A stretch of 43,519 nt of DNA. It comes from an uncultured Acidimicrobiales bacterium (lineage in GTDB: Bacteria; Actinomycetota; Acidimicrobiia; Acidimicrobiales; SHLQ01). The notes beneath the pieces were generated by a model. It made no database searches. It saw nothing but the letters and a program-made list of their open reading frames with translations, and was not told where the DNA came from. Below, piece after piece: positions 43,369-43,519 of the stretch. Made by a program: the position numbers and the translations under genes. Location of the stretch: the NCBI GenBank assembly GCA_937922235.1, contig CAKZVC010000024.1, positions 1 through 43,519 on the forward strand, written 5' to 3'. The stretch's first letter is position 1. Each line of letters starts with the position of its first letter.

Positions 43369-43519
43369 TTAAGAGCTAAGCGCGTTCGCGAGCTCGATGA
43401 AGGTAGCGACGCTCACGTCAGGCTCGGGATAGGACGACGCGTACGTCATGTAGGGCCGCGAGATGAACGCGGTGTTGAGGCCTACAGCGCGTGCGCCGGC
43501 AAGGTCCCAGTCGTGACTT
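43369..43519 (-). CDS. C-terminal end of a HAD-type hydrolase, cut by the window edge
   Basis: Fifty codons ending in a TAA at 43369-43371 read SHDWDLAGARAVGLNTAFIS, then RPYMTY and a short tail. The HDWDLAGAxAxGLxTAFI pattern is that of haloacid-dehalogenase-type (type II) HAD proteins, where the Asp in this segment is the motif IV metal ligand. The start is outside the window. It is 10 bases upstream of the SnoaL-like gene on the same strand, so it is probably in the same operon. Confidence 0.75.
   Translation of the reverse strand, partial: SHDWDLAGARAVGLNTAFISRPYMTYASSYPEPDVSVATFIELANALSS

Overview
The window is high-GC DNA that reads as a marine actinobacterium of the class Acidimicrobiia, probably close to Ilumatobacter. 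This placement is inferred from gene order and protein style, not from a search. The clearest marker is the minus-strand block recF, dciA (DUF721), gyrB, gyrA, a small TadE-like protein, a DUF3566 protein and tRNA-Ile(GAT), an order typical of actinobacteria near the replication origin. The usual dnaA-dnaN pair is not next to recF here, and a Tat-exported protein gene sits between dciA and gyrB.

Region 1 (about 1-10,862) is an accessory island at a tRNA-Ser locus. Two direct repeats of about 182 bp (3200-3382 and 10621-10802) each end in the 3' half of a tRNA-Ser. A third, 13-base copy of the same tRNA 3' end (10850-10862) is followed at once by a strong terminator, which looks like the original tRNA end. 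The simplest reading is tandem integration, with the intact tRNA-Ser(TGA) to the left of the window. Cargo of the first element: an alpha-toroid (prenyltransferase-like) membrane protein, a broken gene resembling effector-associated component EACC1, and a DUF4238 protein. Cargo of the second: a 710-residue protein with a zinc ribbon and a PD-(D/E)XK nuclease motif, debris of a tyrosine recombinase whose nucleophile Tyr is now Cys, a probable NUDIX remnant, and a 1411-residue multi-spanning protein with an internal BON domain. These are the best candidates for an undescribed, possibly defensive, system.

Region 2 (10.9-22.6 kb) is ordinary core DNA: an aspartate racemase family protein, a HAMP-GGDEF-EAL sensor, tRNA-Ser(GCT), a SulP transporter with STAS domain, a PlsC acyltransferase, histidinol-phosphatase, a DUF3105 lipoprotein, a DUF3179 protein, a FliA/WhiG-type sigma factor with two promoter-like repeats upstream, and a dehydrogenase-like protein with a tiny coupled upstream gene.

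Region 3 (22.6-31.6 kb) holds a short TspO homologue, tRNA-Ile and the gyrase/recF block. A 22-codon reading frame with a strong ribosome binding site bridges gyrB and gyrA.

Region 4 (31.8-43.5 kb) holds an unknown membrane protein coupled to an EamA transporter, an unusual fusion of membrane sensor, GGDEF, EAL and a CelD/FemAB-like GNAT domain, a RecQ helicase with a phosphoribosyltransferase-like tail, a coiled-coil membrane protein, and a minus-strand run of a HAD hydrolase (cut by the window edge), a double SnoaL/NTF2-like protein, an SDR, an M24-family DddP-like protein (candidate DMSP lyase) and a VOC protein. Two diguanylate cyclase/phosphodiesterase proteins and a WhiG-type sigma factor in one window suggest that c-di-GMP signalling matters in this organism.
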